Shown here: positions 29,985 through 33,569 of the stretch, piece after piece
How positions within the stretch are numbered: the first letter of the stretch is position 1
Layout of the letters: every line of letters starts with the position of its first letter
Assembly (NCBI RefSeq): GCF_014207855.1
Contig: NZ_JACHKZ010000039.1
Coordinates: 1 to 33,569 of the forward strand
Length of the DNA: 33,569 nt
Direction of reading: 5' to 3'
Source of the DNA: Comamonas odontotermitis
Lineage (GTDB): Bacteria > Pseudomonadota > Gammaproteobacteria > Burkholderiales > Burkholderiaceae_C
The notes under the pieces: generated by a model
What the model was told of the DNA's origin: nothing
Databases searched by the model: none
The model's input: only the letters and a program-made list of their open reading frames with translations
Position numbers and translations under genes: made by a program

Positions 29985-30391
29985 GCTTTCCCATCCAGAA
30001 AACCGATGCCCAATGGCAAGCCGAGCTGGCTGCCAAACAGGCCGAGCCTGTCGCCTACCAGGTCACGCGCCACGCCGCTACCGAGCGCCCCTTTACCGGC
30101 AAGTACGAGCAGCACTGGGCTGACGGTAGCTACCACTGCGTATGCTGCGGCGCCAAGCTGTTCGACAGCGACACCAAATTCGACGCGGGCTGCGGCTGGC
30201 CCAGCTTCTCGCAGGCCATCCCCGGCTCCATCGCCGAAAACGTGGACCGCAGCCACGGCATGGTGCGGGTCGAGACCGTCTGCGCACAGTGCGGCGCGCA
30301 TCTGGGCCACGTCTTTCCCGACGGCCCCCAGCCCACCGGACTGCGCTACTGCATGAACTCGGCGGCGCTTGATTTCGAAGACTTGAAGTGA
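29981..30391 (+). CDS. msrB: peptide-methionine (R)-S-oxide reductase MsrB
   Basis: A 136-residue methionine-R-sulphoxide reductase that repairs oxidised proteins. Four zinc cysteines are present as CxxC pairs (Cys53/Cys56 and Cys101/Cys104), the resolving Cys71 is in AGCGWPSF, and the catalytic Cys124 is in [11 protein letters not shown]. No signal peptide, so cytoplasmic. The start at 29981 overlaps the selO stop by four bases, which implies coupled translation. The pairing with selO fits a joint role in thiol/methionine redox repair. Confidence 0.95.
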   Translation: MSFPIQKTDAQWQAELAAKQAEPVAYQVTRHAATERPFTGKYEQHWADGSYHCVCCGAKLFDSDTKFDAGCGWPSFSQAIPGSIAENVDRSHGMVRVETVCAQCGAHLGHVFPDGPQPTGLRYCMNSAALDFEDLK

Positions 30392-30408
30392 TGGCGGGCG
30401 CTGCGGCG

Positions 30409-30438
30409 GCGCGGCGGAACTTTTCTGCACCGCCGCGC
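30409..30438 (+). terminator. GC-rich hairpin after msrB
   Basis: GCGCGGCGG (30409-30417) pairs with CCGCCGCGC (30430-30438) around a 12-base loop, beginning about 18 bases after the msrB stop. No T tract follows, so termination efficiency is uncertain. Confidence 0.4.
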
Positions 30439-30614
30439 TCCCATACCCATTTGCCGCATTGCTGCAGATCAAGCAACGTCTTCAGCGCGGCCTAAGTCTG
30501 GGCAAGCTGGCTCGCGTATCATTGACAGCCTTCCAAACACCGCGCCGCAGACTGCGAGCCCACAAGAACGACTCCAACACGCCACGCGCTGCGCCCACCC
30601 GGACCGCCCTGCAT

Positions 30615-31181
30615 ATGAAATTCCTGATCGATTTTTTCCCCATCCTGCTGTTCTTCGTCGCCTTCAAGGTATGGGGCGTGTTTGTGGCAACGGGCGTAGC
30701 CATTGTTGCCACCATTGCACAAATTGCCTACCTGCGCATGAAGACCGGCAAGGTCGAGCCCATGCAGTGGATCAGCCTGGGCGTCATCGTCATCTTTGGT
30801 GGCGCCACCCTTATCTCGCACAACGACACCTTCATCAAGTGGAAGCCCACGGTGCTGTACTGGGTGATGGCTGCCGTGCTGCTGGGCGCCTACTGGATCA
30901 TGGGCAAGAACCTGATTCAGAAACTCATGTCTGCCCAGGTGCAACTGCCCCAGCCCGTATGGAACAAACTCAACTACAGCTGGGCCATCTTCTTTCTCGT
31001 CATGGGCGTCATCAATATCTGGGTCGCCTACCAGTTCGATCTGGACACCTGGGTCACCTTCAAGATGTTTGGCGGTCTGGGCCTGATGCTCGCCTTCGTG
31101 GTGGCGCAAGCCTTGTATCTGAGCCGCCACATTCAGGAAACGCCCCCCGCCAGCAAGGCCCCCGATTCGCTGCCCAAATAA
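30615..31181 (+). CDS. yciB: septation protein A / YciB inner-membrane protein
   Basis: A 188-residue inner-membrane protein of the YciB/IspA (septation protein A) family with about five membrane segments, beginning with MKFLIDFFPILLFFVAFKVWG and including the family stretch LRMKTGKVEPMQWISLGVI. It affects cell-envelope synthesis and division-site stability in other bacteria. The ATG at 30615 gives the standard N-terminus; the longer open frame upstream (from 30459) is not membrane-like and is rejected. Downstream are bolA and a parvulin, a conserved order in Burkholderiales. Confidence 0.93.
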   Translation: MKFLIDFFPILLFFVAFKVWGVFVATGVAIVATIAQIAYLRMKTGKVEPMQWISLGVIVIFGGATLISHNDTFIKWKPTVLYWVMAAVLLGAYWIMGKNLIQKLMSAQVQLPQPVWNKLNYSWAIFFLVMGVINIWVAYQFDLDTWVTFKMFGGLGLMLAFVVAQALYLSRHIQETPPASKAPDSLPK

Positions 31182-31228
31182 AAACTCTAAAAAATCAGCC
31201 CCTATCGCCCATCTACATAGCGCCTTTA

Positions 31229-31248
31229 GCTATCGTTTCAATAGTAGC
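31229..31248. repeat. AGCTAT-type palindrome before bolA
   Basis: GCTATCGTTTCAATAGTAGC ends one base before the bolA ATG. It resembles the repeats at 8614-8630 and 9513-9529 and occupies the place where a ribosome binding site would be expected, so it may itself influence bolA translation. Confidence 0.45.
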
Positions 31249-31249
31249 C

Positions 31250-31534
31250 ATGCAAACCCAGGACATCACCGCCACCGCCATTGAGGCCGTGCTGCACAGC
31301 ACCCTCGCGCCTACCCAGCTCGAAGTCATTGACGAGAGCTGGCAGCACGCAGGCCATGCAGGCGCCAACGGCACAGGCGTGGGCACGCATTTCCGGGTAC
31401 GCATCGCTTCACCCTTGTTTACCGGCACATCGCGCATTGGCCAGCATCGGCTTGTGTATGATGCGCTGCAAGCATTCATTGACGCGGGTTTACATGCCCT
31501 TGCCATTGAAGTCCTCAGTACACCAAAACCATGA
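31250..31534 (+). CDS. bolA: BolA family protein
   Basis: A 94-residue BolA-family protein, which partners with monothiol glutaredoxins in iron-sulphur cluster handling and also affects envelope gene expression in E. coli. The family pattern is clear: LEVIDESWQHAGH (24-36), GTHFRVRIASPLFTGTSRI and QHRLVYDALQAF. Short for full E. coli BolA but normal for this subgroup. No Shine-Dalgarno sequence; the ATG directly follows an intergenic palindrome. It lies 68 bases after yciB and 48 bases before the parvulin gene. Confidence 0.92.
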   Translation: MQTQDITATAIEAVLHSTLAPTQLEVIDESWQHAGHAGANGTGVGTHFRVRIASPLFTGTSRIGQHRLVYDALQAFIDAGLHALAIEVLSTPKP

Positions 31535-31582
31535 AATCACTGGTGTATATTTCATTTCATTGATAAATATTTTGGATTTCGC

Positions 31583-32368
31583 ATGAAAAAACAGCTCTTG
31601 TCCGGTCTGGTTGCAGCTGCTCTGCTCGGTTCTGCTGCACTGCCCGCGATGGCTCAGAACATTGGTATCGTCAATGGCAAGCCCGTGCCTGCATCGCTGA
31701 TGCAGACCTTCAAGGAACAGATGGAGCGCGGCGGCCGCCCTGTGACGGCTGACCAGGAAGCCCAGATCAAGGAAGCCATCATCGAGCGCGAAATCTACGC
31801 GCAAGCCGCCAAGGCCCAAGGCCTGGACGCTACCGACAGCTTCAAGGGCCAGATGGAACTGGCTCGCCAGGGCATCCTGACGCAAGAGCTGTTTGCCGCC
31901 TACGAAAAGTCGCACCCCATCACCGACGCAGCTGCCAAGGCCGAATATGACAAGTTCGTTGCGGCCAACCAGGGCAAGGAATACCATGCCTTCCACATTC
32001 TGGTGGACAGCGAAGACAAGGCCAAGGCCCTGATCGCACAGATCAAGAAGGGTGCCAAGTTTGAAGACGTGGCCAAGAAGGAATCGAAGGATCCTGGATC
32101 GGGCCAGCGCGGCGGTGATCTGGATTGGGGCAATGCAGCCAACTACGTGCCCGAGTTCTCCGAAGCCATGACCAAGCTGAAAAAGGGCCAGATGACCGAC
32201 ACCCCGGTCAAGACCCAGTTCGGCTACCACATCATCCGCGTGAACGACATGCGCGATGCACAACTGCCCAAGTTTGACGAAGTCAAGCCACAGATCGTGC
32301 AGCAACTGCGTCAGCAACAGATCCAGAAATACCAGCAGGATCTGCGCGAAAAGGCCAAGGTAGAGTAA
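31583..32368 (+). CDS. periplasmic parvulin-type peptidyl-prolyl isomerase
   Basis: A 261-residue SurA/PpiC-like foldase. A Sec signal peptide (MKKQLLSGLVAAALLGSAAL, cleavage after AMA at 22-24) sends it to the periplasm. The N-terminal chaperone-like region (25-125) precedes a parvulin domain at about 130-225 with EYHAFHILV, KESKDPGSGQRGGDLDW and FGYHIIRV. The last 30 residues are a Gln/Lys-rich helix. It is third in the yciB-bolA-parvulin cluster and is followed by a strong terminator. It helps outer-membrane or periplasmic protein folding by inference from the family. Confidence 0.92.
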   Translation: MKKQLLSGLVAAALLGSAALPAMAQNIGIVNGKPVPASLMQTFKEQMERGGRPVTADQEAQIKEAIIEREIYAQAAKAQGLDATDSFKGQMELARQGILTQELFAAYEKSHPITDAAAKAEYDKFVAANQGKEYHAFHILVDSEDKAKALIAQIKKGAKFEDVAKKESKDPGSGQRGGDLDWGNAANYVPEFSEAMTKLKKGQMTDTPVKTQFGYHIIRVNDMRDAQLPKFDEVKPQIVQQLRQQQIQKYQQDLREKAKVE

Positions 32369-32404
32369 TCTCTCTCAGAGCCGCTGAGGCACCTTTTTTC
32401 GCCA

Positions 32405-32436
32405 ACAACCCCTGCCCTGTGCAGGGGTTGTGCTTT
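32405..32436 (+). terminator. rho-independent terminator after the parvulin gene
   Basis: CAACCCCTGC (32406-32415) pairs with GCAGGGGTTG (32421-32430) around CCTGT and is followed by TGCTTTTG. A smaller CTCAG/CTGAG stem followed by TTTTTT (about 32375-32399) precedes it, so termination may be double. Confidence 0.85.
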
Positions 32437-32607
32437 TGTGGAGCACGCCTGCCGTGCCACCGATAAACTAAGCTTTCCAGAACCCGCGTCATCCAGACCG
32501 CCAGGCTGGCCGCCCAAATGAAGGCAAGCTGCAAAGCTGCAGCCAAGCCTCTACATGAACGGACCAGCGGCGACAGGAACCGCGCCCCTACAAGAAAGAA
32601 CCACCCC

Positions 32608-33060
32608 ATGCGTCTTCTGCACACCATGCTGCGCGTCGGCAACCTGCAGCGCTCCATCGATTTCTACACCAAGGTGCTGGGCATGAGCCTGCTGCGCACC
32701 TCCGAAAACCCCGAATACAAATATTCGCTGGCCTTTGTAGGCTACGAAGGGGGCAATCCAGGTCAGGCGGAAATCGAGCTGACCTATAACTGGGGCACGG
32801 AATCGTACGAGCTGGGCACGGCCTATGGCCACATTGCTCTAGGCGTACCAGACGCCTATGCCGCCTGCGAAAAGATCAAGGCCAATGGCGGCAACGTGAC
32901 GCGCGAGGCCGGCCCCGTCAAAGGGGGCACCACGGTAATCGCTTTTGTGACCGACCCGGACGGCTACAAGATCGAATTGATCCAAAGAAAATCAATGGAA
33001 CACGAAAATAACGCCCCCAATACCACCAGCAGCCCTGTCGATGCACTGAGAAATTCCTGA
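32608..33060 (+). CDS. gloA: glyoxalase I (lactoylglutathione lyase)
   Basis: A 150-residue glyoxalase I, converting the methylglyoxal-glutathione hemithioacetal to S-lactoylglutathione. The N-terminus [20 protein letters not shown] and the rest are very close to the E. coli enzyme. Metal ligands are His5, Glu57 (IELTYNW), His75 (YGHIALGV) and Glu123 (YKIELIQ), the nickel-type bacterial arrangement without the insert seen in zinc enzymes. The tail after residue 128 (about 22 residues, [11 protein letters not shown]) is longer than usual and probably disordered. ATG 32608 is chosen by family alignment; the ribosome binding site is weak. Confidence 0.95.
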   Translation: MRLLHTMLRVGNLQRSIDFYTKVLGMSLLRTSENPEYKYSLAFVGYEGGNPGQAEIELTYNWGTESYELGTAYGHIALGVPDAYAACEKIKANGGNVTREAGPVKGGTTVIAFVTDPDGYKIELIQRKSMEHENNAPNTTSSPVDALRNS

Positions 33061-33078
33061 TCTGCCGCTGTTCCACCA

Positions 33079-33102
33079 AGCCACCTTCAGAGGTGGCTTT
33101 TT
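33079..33102 (+). terminator. rho-independent terminator after gloA
   Basis: AGCCACCT (33079-33086) pairs with AGGTGGCT (33091-33098) around TCAG and runs into a T tract, 18 bases after the gloA stop. Confidence 0.9.
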
Positions 33103-33163
33103 CGTGGACGCTCCCTGTCCCAACGGACCATCGACAATCCACAAGCATATAAATACGGTCTAG

Positions 33164-33481
33164 GAACGTGTTTGCGATCTCTACGCAGCCGAGTTGGAGT
33201 GCAATCGGGATGAGTTCGAAGCGATGGACTGCAGCTTGCACCGGGGTGCAAGCAAGGGCGAGCGCGCAGAAATCGCCCGATTTCACGCCAACCCGGAGGG
33301 ACAGTGGGTTTGGGGGCGCCCGGCTAGGGGCGCCCGGCTAGGGGCGCCCGGTCAGGGACGCCCGGCTAGAGGCGGTCTGCGTCATTGCTTCGTCGGGGGC
33401 GCCTAACCTGGCGTGGTCCGGCCAGGCGCGGCCCGAAACCTCATCTCAATCGCAAATCTACGATTTGCTGGGCAGTGTTAG
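33164..33481 (-). repeat. repeat element copy B: palindromic head plus tandem array
   Basis: On the minus strand this region begins with the head block (33481-33446) containing the same GCAAATC/GATTTGC palindrome (33452-33468) as copy A. It continues through GC-rich DNA with four copies of the 14-mer GG(G/A)CGCCCGG-(CT/TC)-AG (33314-33369), then a 9-base perfect hairpin GCTTGCACC/GGTGCAAGC (33234-33253), and ends near GAACGTGTTTGCGATCTC (33164-33181), which matches 1778-1795 at 17 of 18 bases. No protein-like frame is convincing. It lies inverted relative to copy A at 13.3 kb. Confidence 0.65.
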
Positions 33482-33496
33482 GTTCTATGTTTTGCG

Positions 33497-33568
33497 TCAA
33501 GCGACTTTCGGCAATAGTTGCTCCGGATTAAAGGCGGTCTGGCCTCTCCAAATTGCAAATGCCACTCG
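33497..33568 (-). CDS. C-terminal tail of a transposase, probably IS110 type (cut by right edge)
   Basis: The minus strand has an open frame entering from the right edge that ends at TGA (33497-33499), giving 23 residues, RVAFAIWRGQTAFNPEQLLP plus KVA. The pattern of a short helix RVAxAIW followed by a polar turn and F-x-P resembles the C-terminus of IS110-family (DEDD/Tnp20) transposases. Only the last residues are visible, so the family call is tentative. Its stop is 16 bases from the head block of repeat element copy B. If correct, the main body of the insertion sequence lies beyond the window. Confidence 0.4.
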   Translation of the reverse strand, partial: RVAFAIWRGQTAFNPEQLLPKVA

Positions 33569-33569
33569 T

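Noticed and set aside
33194..33406. 70-residue open frame in repeat copy B
   Set aside because: Its second half is the tandem array, there is no ribosome binding site, and the frame is not shared with copy A.

Overview
The window reads as a chromosomal segment of a high-GC betaproteobacterium, most likely a member of the Comamonadaceae (Burkholderiales). The evidence is the protein style throughout, the smc-zipA-ligA and yciB-bolA-parvulin gene orders, and several copies of a short AGCTAT...ATAGC-type intergenic palindrome that I associate with this family. The genus cannot be fixed from the sequence alone. Nearly all genes look intact and most are core metabolism or housekeeping.

Layout, left to right. 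Positions 1-356 hold the tail of an unidentified reading frame and an AT-rich stretch. A type II NADH dehydrogenase-like flavoprotein (minus) is separated from a DUF4336 protein (plus) by a 391-base gap with two symmetric operator-like repeats. An Lrp/AsnC regulator is divergent from ornithine cyclodeaminase and arginase, a compact arginine-to-proline module. katG follows with a double terminator, then a DUF6882-like protein. The ferrous-iron/heme uptake operon (minus) is an FTR1-cupredoxin-imelysin fusion, then efeB, then a cupredoxin-less efeO. Upstream of it lies a non-coding region with a palindrome and two GC-rich tandem arrays.

Next come an AhpD-like peroxidase-family protein, a hipBA toxin-antitoxin pair with a clear operator in AT-rich DNA, maiA-pgeF (minus) divergent from a fumarylacetoacetate hydrolase-family enzyme, a zinc-ribbon Nudix hydrolase, and three small exported proteins of unknown function. 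The chromosome-maintenance block smc-zipA-ligA (minus) follows, then selO-msrB (overlapping ATGA), yciB, bolA, a periplasmic parvulin and gloA.

The right edge carries a roughly 320-base repeat element. It is an inverted, diverged copy of the palindrome-plus-tandem-array element at 13.3 kb and lies beside the C-terminal tail of what looks like an IS110-type transposase cut by the window edge.

Functional themes are oxidative stress and iron (katG, Dyp peroxidase EfeB, iron permease, AhpD-like protein, SelO, MsrB, GloA) and amino-acid/aromatic catabolism (arginine, maleylacetoacetate/maleylpyruvate-type steps). The most unusual items are the division of domains in the Efe system and the paired non-coding repeat elements.
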